A stretch of 37,225 nt of DNA from Rubrivivax sp. (GTDB lineage Bacteria; Pseudomonadota; Gammaproteobacteria; Burkholderiales; Burkholderiaceae_C): positions 1 to 37,225 of the forward strand of contig JAEUPB010000061.1 in NCBI GenBank assembly GCA_016789955.1. Reading direction: 5' to 3'. Positions 16,144 through 24,846 of the stretch are shown here, in pieces. The stretch's first letter is position 1, and each line of letters opens with the position of its first letter. Made by a program: the position numbers and the translations under genes. The notes under the pieces were generated by a model. The model had not been told where the DNA came from. It saw nothing but the letters and a program-made list of their open reading frames with translations, and searched no databases.

Positions 16144-17609
16144 ACGACGCCCTCGGCTATGCCCAGGCGCTGCTGCGCGGAGAGCGCACGGTGCTGGCCG
16201 CGTTGCACGAGACGCTGGCCGCGCTGCGCGCCGCCCACGCGCGGCTGAACTGCGTGAGCCTGTGGACCCCCGGCGTGGCCGAGGCGCAGGCCGCGGTGCT
16301 GCAGGCCGAGCTCGCCGCCTGCTCCAGCGATGCAGAGCGGGCCGCGCTGCGGCAGCGCCGCCCGTTCTTCGGCGTGCCGCTGCTGCTGAAGGACGTGGGC
16401 CCGGCCACGGCGCACCCGCAGGTGCCCAGCCGCATGGGCTCGCGCCTCTTCGGCGAAGGGGGGCAGGTGTGGCCTGCGATGGGTACGCTGGCCGAGCGCT
16501 ACCTCGCCGCGGGGTTCGTGCCGATCGGCCGCAGCACCTCGCCCGAGTTCGGCATCAGCCCGAGCACCGAGGCGGCGGCCTACGGCGGGCCGACGCGCAA
16601 TCCATGGCACCCGGCGCACTCGGCCGGCGGTTCCAGCGGCGGCGCGGCCGCGGCGCTGGCCAGCGGCGCGGTCCCCATCGTGCATGCCAACGACGGTGCC
16701 GGGTCGATCCGCATCCCTGCCGCGTGCTGCGGCGTCATCGGCCTCAAGCCCACCCGCGGGCTGATGCCCAACGGCCCGCTGGTCGGCGAAGGCTGGGGCG
16801 GCCTGACGATCGACCACGTGCTCACGCGCACGGTGCGCGACTGCGCCGCGGCGCTGGACGCCACGGCCGGCGCCGATGCCGGGGCGCCGTACGCCGGGCC
16901 GGGCCGGCCTGCGTCGTACCTCGCCGCGATGGCCGAGCCGCCGCCGCGCCGGCTGCGCGTCGGCCTCATCGACCGCACCTTCGATGGCGACGCCATCCAC
17001 GCCGACGTGGCCGCGGCGATCCGTGCCTTGGGGCAACGCCTGCAGTCGCTCGGCCATGCGGTGGAGGTCGCGACGCTGCCGTTCGGCACGCTGGACGTGG
17101 TGCGGCCGGTGATGCACCTCGTGGGCGCCGGCACGTCGATGGTGCTGCAGGGCATCGAACGCCAGCGCGGGCGGCCGATCGCCGACGGCGAGATCGAGCC
17201 GACCACGCGAGGCGCCTATCGCCTCGGCGCCACGCTGACCGGCGCCGACGTGCTGGCCGCGCAGGCCGCGCTGCACGCGCTGGGCCGCCGCATGGCCGCG
17301 TGGCACCAGACGTACGACCTGCTGCTCACGCCGGTGCTCGCCGAGCCGCCGGCGCCATTGGGCCGCTGGGCGATGACGAACCCCGACTTCCTCGACTACC
17401 GCATCGGCCCGCAGGGCCTGTGGCGCTACAGCCCGTACGCGCCGCTGGCCAATGCGACCGGGGCGCCCGCGATCTCGGTGCCGGCCGGGCTCGCGCGCGA
17501 CGGCCTGCCGATCGGCGCCATGCTCGCGGCGCCGTTCGGGGAGGATGCGCTGTTGCTGCAGGTCGCCGCGCAACTCGTTCCCGGCGAGGTGGCGATGCCG
17601 GGCCGCTGA
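16140..17609 (+). CDS. Amidase-signature family hydrolase, NylA-like subgroup
   Basis: This 489-residue amidase has its triad intact: Lys84 ([10 protein letters not shown]), cis-Ser165 (GGSSGGAAA) and nucleophile Ser189 ([11 protein letters not shown]). Motifs such as [27 protein letters not shown], then GP and later WGGL, resemble the subgroup containing 6-aminohexanoate-cyclic-dimer hydrolase (NylA). That is recognition from memory, and the substrate is not established. ATG 16140 overlaps the stop of the first amidase (ATGA), so the two are co-translated. The reading frame stays open a long way upstream because of base composition, but homology begins at this ATG. The gene converges on a serine hydrolase that resembles the NylB side of such pathways, with only 20 bp between the stops. 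Confidence 0.9.
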   Translation: MNDALGYAQALLRGERTVLAALHETLAALRAAHARLNCVSLWTPGVAEAQAAVLQAELAACSSDAERAALRQRRPFFGVPLLLKDVGPATAHPQVPSRMGSRLFGEGGQVWPAMGTLAERYLAAGFVPIGRSTSPEFGISPSTEAAAYGGPTRNPWHPAHSAGGSSGGAAAALASGAVPIVHANDGAGSIRIPAACCGVIGLKPTRGLMPNGPLVGEGWGGLTIDHVLTRTVRDCAAALDATAGADAGAPYAGPGRPASYLAAMAEPPPRRLRVGLIDRTFDGDAIHADVAAAIRALGQRLQSLGHAVEVATLPFGTLDVVRPVMHLVGAGTSMVLQGIERQRGRPIADGEIEPTTRGAYRLGATLTGADVLAAQAALHALGRRMAAWHQTYDLLLTPVLAEPPAPLGRWAMTNPDFLDYRIGPQGLWRYSPYAPLANATGAPAISVPAGLARDGLPIGAMLAAPFGEDALLLQVAAQLVPGEVAMPGR

Positions 17610-17629
17610 TCTCGAAGCGACCCCGCCGG

Positions 17630-18898
17630 TCAGCCCGGCTCGGCCATCAGGTGCCGCGCCAGCGCGTGGTACGCCGGCAGCGAGGTCGGGTCGAGGTGCG
17701 CATTCGCCGCCATCGGGTGCGACGCGAAGCGCGCCACCACCATCTCGGCCGCAGGGTCGACGTAGATGCCCTGGCCGTGCACGCCGCGCGCCGTGTAGGC
17801 GCCGTGCGGGTTGTGCGTCACCCACCACATCGAGCGGTAGCTCCAGCCCAGCAGCAGCCCGTAGCCGGCCTTGGCGAAGCGCGCCGGGTCGGCGCCGCGG
17901 GCGATGTCGTCGATCACCGCGCCGGGCACGATGCTGTGGCCGGTGTCGGGCCGCGTGCCGCGCAGCCGCATCAGCTCGCCCACGCGGGCCAGGTCGCGCA
18001 GCGCAAGGTTCAGCCCGCCGCCGGCGAATGGCGTGCCGAGCGCGTCGACGCTGAAGTAGGCATCGTGCTCGGTGCCCAGCGGCTGCCAGAGGCGCTCGGC
18101 CAGCAGCATGTCCAGCGCCTGCCCGGTGGCGCGCGCCATCACCCAGGCCAGCACATCCGTGTTGACGGTCTTGTAGGCGAAGGCCTCGCCGTGCGTGCCC
18201 TGGGCCTGCACCATGCGCAGGAACGCGTGGAACCCGTCGGGCCCGGTGTAGTCCGCGGGCCGCGGCACCACGTGGCCGGCGCGCACGAAGTCGTAGATCT
18301 CCGCCGCGGGGTTGGCGTAGTCCTCGGAGTAGCGCAACGCCGTGGTCATGTCCAGCAGCTGCCGCACGGTGGCGTGGCCGAAGGCGCTGCCAGAGAGCTC
18401 GGGCACCCAGTTCGACGCCGGCGCCTGTTCATCCAGCGTGCCGTCGGCCACGAGCATCGCGCCCAGCAGTCCGACGAAGCTCTTGGTCACCGACATCGCG
18501 AGGTGCTGCACCTCGGGCCGCAGCACGCCGGCGTAGCGCTCCTGCACGATGCGGCCACGGTGCAGCACCACGATGCCGTCGGTGTAGTTGGCGTCGAAGG
18601 CCTCGCCCCAGCTCATCGGTGCGTCGGCGCCGATCGGCATGAAGCGCACCGCGTCGAGGTCCTCGCGCGGTGCGCGCGGCAGCTCCCACACCGGGCCGGT
18701 TCCGCGCGGCACGGCCCGCGTGGGCACCAGCTGCCGCTGGTGCGAGTACGCCCAGCGGATCTGCGGAAACTGCCGGCACGTGCCGTCGTCGAAGCGGATG
18801 CGCTTCTCGGGCGGTGGCGGCGAGCCGACCATCCAGCCGAGCAACGCGGGGTCGCTGGCGCGTGCGTCCAGCGGATGGGAGGCGGGCAGCGGAGGCAT
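17630..18898 (-). CDS. Serine hydrolase of the beta-lactamase/class C (NylB-like) fold
   Basis: This is a 422-residue protein of the beta-lactamase-related family (COG1680 type). The catalytic S-x-x-K is SVTK (Ser136-Lys139) in HLAMSVTKSFVGLLGAML. The second motif region reads LRYSEDYANP (around 188-197) and the third HGQGIYVD, replacing the KTG of true beta-lactamases. Members include esterases, D-aminopeptidases and 6-aminohexanoate-dimer hydrolase (NylB). No clear signal peptide is seen from ATG 18898 (MPPLPASHPLDARASDP), so it is probably cytoplasmic. The frame is open to 19054, but that extension is low-complexity. True beta-lactam resistance is unlikely given the missing KTG. It converges on the amidase pair and is divergent from an amino-acid importer, which suggests processing of amide-linked compounds; this is inference. 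Confidence 0.87.
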   Translation of the reverse strand: MPPLPASHPLDARASDPALLGWMVGSPPPPEKRIRFDDGTCRQFPQIRWAYSHQRQLVPTRAVPRGTGPVWELPRAPREDLDAVRFMPIGADAPMSWGEAFDANYTDGIVVLHRGRIVQERYAGVLRPEVQHLAMSVTKSFVGLLGAMLVADGTLDEQAPASNWVPELSGSAFGHATVRQLLDMTTALRYSEDYANPAAEIYDFVRAGHVVPRPADYTGPDGFHAFLRMVQAQGTHGEAFAYKTVNTDVLAWVMARATGQALDMLLAERLWQPLGTEHDAYFSVDALGTPFAGGGLNLALRDLARVGELMRLRGTRPDTGHSIVPGAVIDDIARGADPARFAKAGYGLLLGWSYRSMWWVTHNPHGAYTARGVHGQGIYVDPAAEMVVARFASHPMAANAHLDPTSLPAYHALARHLMAEPG

Positions 18899-19028
18899 GG
18901 GGGATGCTATCGCCCATGCGAGCCCATGCGGCCCGCGGAGTGCTGTGACCGAAGACCGGCCACCGGGGGCGCCGGCCGGGGCACGCGGCTTGCGTACCCC
19001 CAGCAACGCCCCTGTCGCCGCACTTCCG

Positions 19029-19047
19029 TGGTGCGCCGGGCGCACCA
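19029..19047. promoter_or_regulatory. Perfect inverted repeat upstream of the amino-acid ABC operon
   Basis: TGGTGCGCC and GGCGCACCA (9-bp arms, 1-nt centre) form a perfect palindrome 30 bp before ATG 19078, in the 179-bp divergent region between the serine hydrolase and the importer. It may be an operator or a 5'-leader hairpin. No regulator gene lies next to it. The rest of the intergenic region (18899-19028) shows no structure I can support. Confidence 0.4.
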
Positions 19048-19077
19048 GATTCATCCACTCGACCGCTACCTGCCCCC

Positions 19078-19875
19078 ATGAACCGTCGCCACGCCACCCG
19101 CCTGCTCGTCCACCTGGCCGTCGTGGCCGCCGCCGGGGCTTGGTCTCCGCTCCACGCCCAGACCGCCCTCGACGACGTGCTCGCCAAGAAGCAGATCACG
19201 ATCGCCATCCCCACTGACTTCCCGCCGTACGGCTTCGTCGGCACCGACCTGAAGCCGCAGGGGCTGGACATCGACATGGCCACCTACATCGCCGGCAAGC
19301 TCGGCGTGAAGGTCGAACTGGTACCGGTGAGCAGTGCCAACCGCATCCCGTACCTGCAGACCAAGAAGGCCGAGCTGGTGATCTCCACGCTCGGCAAGAA
19401 CGCCGAGCGCGAGAAGGTCATCGACTTCACCGCGGCCTACTCGCCGTTCTTCCAGGCGGTGTTCGCGGCCAAGGGCACGGCGATCAAGGGCCCGGCCGAC
19501 CTGGCCGGCAAGACCGTCTCGGTGACGCGCGGCGCCATCGAGGACATGGAGCTGACGAAGATCGCGCCGCCCACCGCCGACATCAAGCGCTTCGAGGACA
19601 ACAACGCCACCGTGTCGGCGTTCGTCTCGGGGCAGGTGCAGGCCATCGCCACCGGCGCCTCGGTGGCCGGCAACATGATGGGCCGCAACCCGCAGCTGGG
19701 CACCGAGTTCAAGTTCGTGCTGAAGGACTCGCCCAACTTCATCGGCGTGGCCAAGGGCGAGGACAAGCTGAGGCTGAAGGTCAACGAGATCATCGCTGCG
19801 GCCAAGGCCTCGGGCGACCTCGACAAGATGGCGATGAAGTGGCTCGGCCGCCCGGCCGGCGACCTGCCCAATTGA
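19078..19875 (+). CDS. Amino-acid ABC transporter periplasmic binding protein (PAAT family)
   Basis: This is a 265-residue solute-binding protein (SBP_bac_3). An N-terminal signal peptide, MNRRHATRLLVHLAVVAAAG, should be cleaved near ALHA/HAQ, around residue 27. The mature part begins LDDVLAKKQITIAIPTDFPPYGF, and the motif PQGLDIDMATYIAGKLGVKVELVPV is the amino-acid-binding signature. NRIPYLQTKKAELVISTLGKNAERE and DFTAAYSPFF follow. The length is normal. It is the first of four co-directional genes that make up a complete importer. The aromatic/acidic ligand residues cannot be resolved by eye, so polar amino acid is as specific as the evidence allows. Arginine, glutamine and cystine are all possible. 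Confidence 0.93.
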   Translation: MNRRHATRLLVHLAVVAAAGAWSPLHAQTALDDVLAKKQITIAIPTDFPPYGFVGTDLKPQGLDIDMATYIAGKLGVKVELVPVSSANRIPYLQTKKAELVISTLGKNAEREKVIDFTAAYSPFFQAVFAAKGTAIKGPADLAGKTVSVTRGAIEDMELTKIAPPTADIKRFEDNNATVSAFVSGQVQAIATGASVAGNMMGRNPQLGTEFKFVLKDSPNFIGVAKGEDKLRLKVNEIIAAAKASGDLDKMAMKWLGRPAGDLPN

Positions 19876-19916
19876 TGCCGCTGTTGCCGGAACGCTGACG
19901 ACCGGACGCGGCGCGC

Positions 19917-20579
19917 ATGGCGGTCACGCTCGACTTCGCCGCCGTCCTCGACCAGTGGCCGCTGCTGCTGCGGGGCGCCGCGATGACGGCCGGCCTCACC
20001 GCGGTGGCCGCGGTGGCCGGTGTGGCGCTGGGCGTCGGCTGCGCGTGGGCGCGCAGCTGGGGGCCACGTTGGCTGGGCGCGGTGGCGACGGGCTATGTCG
20101 AGCTGATCCGCAACACGCCGTTCATCGTGCAGCTCTTCTTCGTGTTCTTCGGGCTGCCGAGCCTGGGCGTGAAGCTCACGCCCGAGATCGCCTCGGTGCT
20201 GGCGATGGTGATCAACCTCGGCGCCTACGCCGGCGAGATCGTGCGCGCGGGGCTGGACGCCACGCCGCGCGGGCAGGTGGAGGCGGCGCTGAGCCTGGCG
20301 CTGACGCGCACGCAGGCCTTCGTGCACGTGGTGCTGCCGCCGGCGCTCTCGCGCGTGTGGCCTGCGATGGTGAGCCAGATCGTCATCGTGATGCTGGGCT
20401 CGGCGGTGTGCGGGCAGATCGCCACGCAGGAGCTGAGCTACTACGCCAACCTGATCCAGAGCCGCAACTTCCGCGCGTTCGAGGCGTTCATCGTGGCCAC
20501 CGCGATCTACCTCGCGCTCGCGATCGCGCTGCGGCGGCTGCTCGCGTGGATCGGGCCGCGCTTCCTGTTCGGGCGCTGA
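19917..20579 (+). CDS. Amino-acid ABC transporter permease 1 (HisM/GlnP type)
   Basis: This 220-residue inner-membrane permease has about five helices. The N-terminal motif LLRGAAMTAGLTAVAAVAGVALG and the later YVELIRNTPFIVQLFFVFFGLP are the HEQRO-family permease hallmarks. The ATPase-docking loop is GQVEAALSLALTRTQAFVHVVLPPAL. It pairs with the next gene as a heterodimeric channel. The gap after the binding-protein gene is 41 bp and the gap before the second permease gene is 18 bp, so they are one operon. The start ATG 19917 gives the normal short cytoplasmic N-terminus. Confidence 0.93.
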   Translation: MAVTLDFAAVLDQWPLLLRGAAMTAGLTAVAAVAGVALGVGCAWARSWGPRWLGAVATGYVELIRNTPFIVQLFFVFFGLPSLGVKLTPEIASVLAMVINLGAYAGEIVRAGLDATPRGQVEAALSLALTRTQAFVHVVLPPALSRVWPAMVSQIVIVMLGSAVCGQIATQELSYYANLIQSRNFRAFEAFIVATAIYLALAIALRRLLAWIGPRFLFGR

Positions 20580-20597
20580 CCGCGACGCCGCGCGCCG

Positions 20598-21248
20598 ATG
20601 GTCGACTTCACCCTCTGGGACATCCTGCGCAACCTGCTTCTCGCGGCGCGCTGGACGATCGCGCTGTCGCTGATCGCGTTCGCGGGCGGTGGGCTGGTGG
20701 GCCTGGCGCTGCTGGTCGCGCGGCTGGCGCGCTGGCCGGGGGCCGAGGCGTTCGTGGCCGGCTGGGTGCAGCTGTTCCAGGGCACGCCGCTGCTGATGCA
20801 GCTGTTCCTCGCGTACTTCGGCCTGGCGCTGCTGGGCTGGGACGTCTCGGCATGGTTCGCCGCGGGCCTGGCGCTGACGCTCTACACCAGCGCCTTCCTC
20901 GCCGAGATCTGGCGCGGCTGCGTGGCGGCGGTGCCCAAGGGGCAGTGGGAGGCGTCGGCGAGCCTGGCGCTGAGCTTCGGCGAGCAGCTGCGGTGGGTGA
21001 TCGGCCCGCAGGCGCTGAAGATCGCGATCCCGCCGACGGTGGGGTTCCTGGTGCAGGTGATCAAGGGCACGGCACTGGCCTCGGTGATCGGCTTCATCGA
21101 GCTGACCAAGGCCGGCACGATGATCACCAACGCCACGTTCCGGCCGTTCACGGTGTACGCCTGCGTGGCGCTGATGTACTTCGCGCTGTGCTGGCCGGTG
21201 TCGGCCTGGAGCCGGCGACTCGAAAGGAAGATGCAACGTGGCCGGTGA
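20598..21248 (+). CDS. Amino-acid ABC transporter permease 2 (HisQ/GlnP type)
   Basis: This 216-residue membrane protein is the second half of the channel. It carries LLLAARWTIALSLIAFAGGGLVGL, then WVQLFQGTPLLMQLFLAYFGLALLG, with QGTP in place of the RNTP of its partner, and the EAA loop GQWEASASLALSFGEQLRWVIGPQAL. The C-terminus (RRLERKMQRGR) overlaps the start of the ATPase gene by 11 bp, which points to translational coupling. It is distinct in sequence from the first permease, as expected for a heterodimer. Confidence 0.93.
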   Translation: MVDFTLWDILRNLLLAARWTIALSLIAFAGGGLVGLALLVARLARWPGAEAFVAGWVQLFQGTPLLMQLFLAYFGLALLGWDVSAWFAAGLALTLYTSAFLAEIWRGCVAAVPKGQWEASASLALSFGEQLRWVIGPQALKIAIPPTVGFLVQVIKGTALASVIGFIELTKAGTMITNATFRPFTVYACVALMYFALCWPVSAWSRRLERKMQRGR

Positions 21249-21981
21249 ACCGATCGTGGCCGTCGCCGGGCTGCGCAAGCGCTACGGCACGAACGAGGTG
21301 CTCAAGGGCATCGACCTGCAGGTGCAGCGCGGCGAGGTCATCGCGATCATCGGCAAGAGCGGCTCGGGCAAGAGCACGCTGCTGCGCTGCGTGAACGGCC
21401 TCGAGGAGTTCCAGGAAGGCACGCTCACCGTCGACGGCCAGGCGCTGCGCCACCACGACGCCAAGGCGATGCGCGAGCTGCGCCAGCACGTGGGCATGAT
21501 CTTCCAGAGCTTCAACCTGTTCCCGCACCTCACGGTGGGCCGCAACGTGATGCTGGCGCCGGGGCTGGTGAAAGGCGTGCGCGGCGAGCCGGCGGCGCAG
21601 CGCGCGCGGGCGCTGCTCGACCGCGTGGGCCTGGCCGAGAAGTTCGACGCCTGGCCCGACCAGCTCTCCGGCGGGCAGCAGCAGCGCGTGGCCATTGCGA
21701 GGGCGCTGGCGATGGAGCCGGCGGTGCTGCTGTGCGACGAGATCACGTCGGCGCTGGACCCGGAACTCGTCGGCGAGGTGCTGCGCGTGGTGGAGCGGCT
21801 GGCCGAGGAGGGCATGACGCTCTTGATGGTGACGCACGAGATGAACTTCGCGCGCAAGGTGGCCGACCGGGTGGTGTTCATGCACGCCGGCCGCATCCAC
21901 GAGATGGGGCCGCCGGCGGAGCTGTTCGCCGCGCCGCAGACGGCGGAGCTGAAGCAGTTCCTGTCGGCGCTGCACGACTAG
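21238..21981 (+). CDS. Amino-acid ABC transporter ATP-binding protein (GlnQ/HisP type)
   Basis: This 247-residue cytoplasmic ATPase powers the preceding permease pair. Walker A is GKSGSGKS at about 39-46, the Q-loop FQSFNLFPHLTV, the signature LSGGQQQRVAIARAL, Walker B VLLCDEITSALDPELVGEVL and the H-loop THEMNFARKVADRV. The pattern and length are those of GlnQ/HisP. It uses the GTG at 21238, inside the end of the permease gene, preceded by the purine run GAAAGGAAG. The operon ends here, and the TRAP genes converge on it from the other strand with a 7-bp gap. No terminator is visible there. Confidence 0.95.
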   Translation: MAGEPIVAVAGLRKRYGTNEVLKGIDLQVQRGEVIAIIGKSGSGKSTLLRCVNGLEEFQEGTLTVDGQALRHHDAKAMRELRQHVGMIFQSFNLFPHLTVGRNVMLAPGLVKGVRGEPAAQRARALLDRVGLAEKFDAWPDQLSGGQQQRVAIARALAMEPAVLLCDEITSALDPELVGEVLRVVERLAEEGMTLLMVTHEMNFARKVADRVVFMHAGRIHEMGPPAELFAAPQTAELKQFLSALHD

Positions 21982-21988
21982 AGGGCGA

Positions 21989-23269
21989 TCACCGGAACAC
22001 GCCCGGCAGCCAGGTCGACAGCGCAGGGATGTACGTGACCATCAGCAGCGCGAGGCACATCGCTCCGTAGAACGGCCACAGCCCCTTGGACACCTGCTCC
22101 ATGGTCACCTTGCCGATGGCACAGCCGACGAACAGCGTCGGCCCCACCGGCGGCGTGATCAGGCCGATGCCCAGGTTCAGGATCATCACCATGCCGAAGT
22201 GCACCGGGTCGATCCCCAGCTTCGCGATCACCGGCATGAAGATCGGCGTGCAGATGAGGAGCATCGGCGCGACGTCCATGAAGGTGCCCAGCAACAGCAG
22301 CAGGATGTTCACGAGCAGCAGGAAGACGTACTTGTTCTCCGAGATGGTCAGGAACAGCTGCGTCACCTTGGCCGGGATCTGCATCAGCGCCATCATGTAG
22401 CCGAAGGCCACCGAGAAGCCGATCAGCATCATCACCATCGCCACCGTCTTGACCACTCGGTGCACCAGATGGATCAGGTCGCGCCAGCGGTAGTCGCGGT
22501 AGACGAACATCGTGACGGCGAACGCGTACACGCAGGCCACTGCCGCCGACTCGGTCGGCGTGAAGACGCCGGAGAGGATGCCGCCCATGATGATCACGAC
22601 CGTGACCAGGCCCCACAGGGCCTCCCTCACGACGCGCGGCACGTCGGCCAGCCGGATCGGCTCCCCGCGGGGCAGGTCCTGCCGGTGCGCGGTCCACGCG
22701 ATCAGGCCGAGCAGGCACAGACCGAAGAGCAGCCCCGGGAAAATCCCCGCGAGGAAGAGGTCGGCCACCGAGATCACCCCGCCGGCCGCCAGCGAGTAGA
22801 TCACCGCGTTGTGCGACGGCGGGATCAGCAACGCCTGCACCGAGCCGCAGATGGTGACGTTGGTGGCATACACCCGCGGATACCCCGCCTTCACCATCTG
22901 CGGAATCATCACCGAGCCGATCGAAGCCGTGTCCGCGACCGACGAACCGGAGATGCAGCCGAACAGGCTGCTGGCGAGAACGTTGACGTAGGCCAGGCCA
23001 CCGCGAATCGCGCCGACGAACACGCGGGCCAGGTTGATCAGCCGCGCCGCCATGCCACCCTCGGCCATGATCGCCCCGGCCAGCACGAAGAACGGAATCG
23101 CAAGCAGGGCGAAATCGTCGGTGCCGTCCGAGATCTTCAGGATCACCGCCTCGAGCGGGATGTCAGTCCAGAGGGCGGCGATCAGCGCCGAGAGGCCCAG
23201 CGCATAGGCGACCGGCACGCCGATCGCGCACAGCACGGCGAACGAGCCCAGCAGGATGAGGGCGTCCAT
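21989..23269 (-). CDS. dctM: TRAP transporter large permease DctM
   Basis: This 426-residue integral membrane protein is the main ion-coupled subunit of a tripartite TRAP importer for organic acids. It has about 12 helices starting MDALILLGSFAVLCAIGVPVAYALGLSAL. Family motifs are ASSLFGCISGSSVADTASIGSVMIP (usual GxxSGSxxA), IPPSHNAVIYSLAAGG and the C-terminal GLITPPVGPTLFVGCAIG. The frame is open much further upstream, but homology and the position 2 bp after the DctQ stop fix the start at ATG 23269. The length matches DctM. It is the last gene of the leftward unit livM to dctM. Confidence 0.95.
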   Translation of the reverse strand: MDALILLGSFAVLCAIGVPVAYALGLSALIAALWTDIPLEAVILKISDGTDDFALLAIPFFVLAGAIMAEGGMAARLINLARVFVGAIRGGLAYVNVLASSLFGCISGSSVADTASIGSVMIPQMVKAGYPRVYATNVTICGSVQALLIPPSHNAVIYSLAAGGVISVADLFLAGIFPGLLFGLCLLGLIAWTAHRQDLPRGEPIRLADVPRVVREALWGLVTVVIIMGGILSGVFTPTESAAVACVYAFAVTMFVYRDYRWRDLIHLVHRVVKTVAMVMMLIGFSVAFGYMMALMQIPAKVTQLFLTISENKYVFLLLVNILLLLLGTFMDVAPMLLICTPIFMPVIAKLGIDPVHFGMVMILNLGIGLITPPVGPTLFVGCAIGKVTMEQVSKGLWPFYGAMCLALLMVTYIPALSTWLPGVFR

Positions 23270-23271
23270 CG

Positions 23272-23796
23272 CTACTCCAGCTCGGCGGGTTGATCGCTGT
23301 ACATGATCGAGCCCGGTGGGGGCGGACCCACCCACACGCGCTCCAGCAGGAACAGCAAGGTCAGCAATCCGGCGATCGGGATCGGCAGGTAGACAACTCC
23401 CTGCTTCAGCCCGGGGAACTCGGCCATCGTCTGGTACCAGGTCACCTCGCAGAGGTGGGCGCCGAACACCAGCATGAAGCACGCCGTCAGTGCCACGCAG
23501 GCGTCCGCGGCCCAGCCCATCACGCGGCGTGCCCAGGGGCCGACCGATTGCGTCAGGGCCTCGACGGCGATGTGCACGTTGGCCCGGAAGACGGCCGCTC
23601 CACCGATGAACGAGAAGATCACCATCAGCACCACCGCGGCGGGCTCGGGCCAGGACTGCGGGTTGCTCAGCGCATACCGCATGAAGACGCCGAACGGGAT
23701 GATCAGCGTGATGGCGACGAGCGCGCCGCCGGAGACGGCGATGCAGCCGAGGTAGGACCACTCCATGGCCTTGGCATAGTGTTGACGTGCTGGCAT
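23272..23796 (-). CDS. dctQ: TRAP transporter small permease DctQ
   Basis: This 174-residue protein has four predicted helices, the DctQ architecture, and connects the binding protein with DctM. Recognisable features are PFGVFMRYALSNPQSWPEPAAVVLM (RYxxxxPxxWxxE core), FIGGAAVFRANVHIAVEAL and the final helix GLLTLLFLLERVWVG. ATG 23796 is used; an internal ATG at residue 11 (MEWSYLGCIAV) is an alternative. It lies 66 bp after the dctP stop and 2 bp before dctM, in the normal P-Q-M order. Confidence 0.93.
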   Translation of the reverse strand: MPARQHYAKAMEWSYLGCIAVSGGALVAITLIIPFGVFMRYALSNPQSWPEPAAVVLMVIFSFIGGAAVFRANVHIAVEALTQSVGPWARRVMGWAADACVALTACFMLVFGAHLCEVTWYQTMAEFPGLKQGVVYLPIPIAGLLTLLFLLERVWVGPPPPGSIMYSDQPAELE

Positions 23797-23862
23797 GCAG
23801 GCCCCTGCGGACGCTCCGGGTCGAACGGGCGGCCCCGTCGGCCGCCCGCGGTTCGCGCTGGA

Positions 23863-24846
23863 CTACTTGGTGTCCTGGATGCGCTGCAGCAGCGCGGCGT
23901 ACTTCGCGCCGTATTTGTCGCGGATCGGCTGCGTCGCGGTGTAGAACGCGGCCTTGTCGGCCTCCACGAACTGCACGCCCGCGGCCTTGAGCTTGGTGGT
24001 GGCCTCCCCGACATAGGCGTCCCAGAGCGCGCGCTGTTCCAGCTGGGCTTCCCGCGAGACCTTGCGCAGCAGCTGCTGGTCCTCCTTGCTCATCGCATCC
24101 CAGGTGCGCCTGGAGAAGACGAAGATCTCCGGAATGATCAGGTGGCCGGTGAAGCTGTAGACCTTGCTCACCGTGTAGTGGTTCTGCGCCAGCAGCGTCG
24201 GCGGGTTGTTCTCGGCGCCATCGACGACACCGGTCTGCAGCGCGCCGAACAGTTCGTTGAAGCCCATCGCGACGCCGTGGCCGCCCATCGCGTTCATCGT
24301 CTCGACGAACAGCGGGTTGCCCATCATGCGGATCTTCATGCCCTTCAGATCGGCGGGCTTGGCCACCGGCTTGTTCGAGTAGACATTGCGCGTGCCGGCG
24401 TCCATCCATCCCAGCACCACCAGGCGTGACTGCGGGCTGGCGGTGATGCGGTCGAGCAGTTCCTGCCCGATCGGCCCGTCGATGACCTTGCGCATGTGGG
24501 CCTCGTCCCGGAAGACGAAGGGCAGGTTGAAGACGTTGAGCTCGTCGACCACCGGGCCCATCGCACCGACCGAGATGCGCGCGATCTGCAGCGCGCCGAG
24601 CTGGGCCTGCTCGATCATCTCCTTCTCGCCGCCCAGCTGCATCGAGGGGTACATCTGGATCCTGATGCGGCCGTTGGTGGCGGCCTCGAGCTTCTTGCCC
24701 ATGCGCTGGATCGCCTCCACGGTGGGGTAGCCCAGCGGGTGGACGTCGGAGGCCTTCCAGACGGTCTGCGCCAACCCGACGGCCGGCGCGGCGCACCAGA
24801 GCGACAGTGTCGCGCCGGCGGCGAAGAGGAATCTGCGAATGGTCAT
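23863..24846 (-). CDS. dctP: TRAP transporter periplasmic binding protein DctP
   Basis: This 327-residue protein binds its ligand in the periplasm and delivers it to DctQM. The signal peptide MTIRRFLFAAGATLSLWCAA should be cleaved after GLAQ at about residue 27. The mature protein has DVHPLGYPTVEAIQRMGKKLEAATNGR, then PFVFRDEAHMRKVIDG. LKGMKIRMMGNPLFVETMNAMGG contains the family Arg that clamps the carboxylate of the ligand. FNELFGALQTGVVDGAENNPP is also a DctP signature. The start ATG 24846 has TCTCCT on the plus strand (AGGAGA on the coding strand) 7 nt away. It shares its ATGA with the stop of the upstream ATPase gene. The ligand is probably an organic acid, perhaps related to the sugar-acid catabolism encoded across the divergent promoter. 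Confidence 0.94.
   Translation of the reverse strand: MTIRRFLFAAGATLSLWCAAPAVGLAQTVWKASDVHPLGYPTVEAIQRMGKKLEAATNGRIRIQMYPSMQLGGEKEMIEQAQLGALQIARISVGAMGPVVDELNVFNLPFVFRDEAHMRKVIDGPIGQELLDRITASPQSRLVVLGWMDAGTRNVYSNKPVAKPADLKGMKIRMMGNPLFVETMNAMGGHGVAMGFNELFGALQTGVVDGAENNPPTLLAQNHYTVSKVYSFTGHLIIPEIFVFSRRTWDAMSKEDQQLLRKVSREAQLEQRALWDAYVGEATTKLKAAGVQFVEADKAAFYTATQPIRDKYGAKYAALLQRIQDTK

Noticed and set aside
10059-17609. A 2,516-codon open frame on the + strand
   Set aside because: Only its last part, from 16140, is a real gene (the second amidase). The rest is antisense to the RND genes and out of frame with the first amidase. It stays open because stop codons are rare at this GC content, and its translation is Arg/His/Ala-rich without family motifs.
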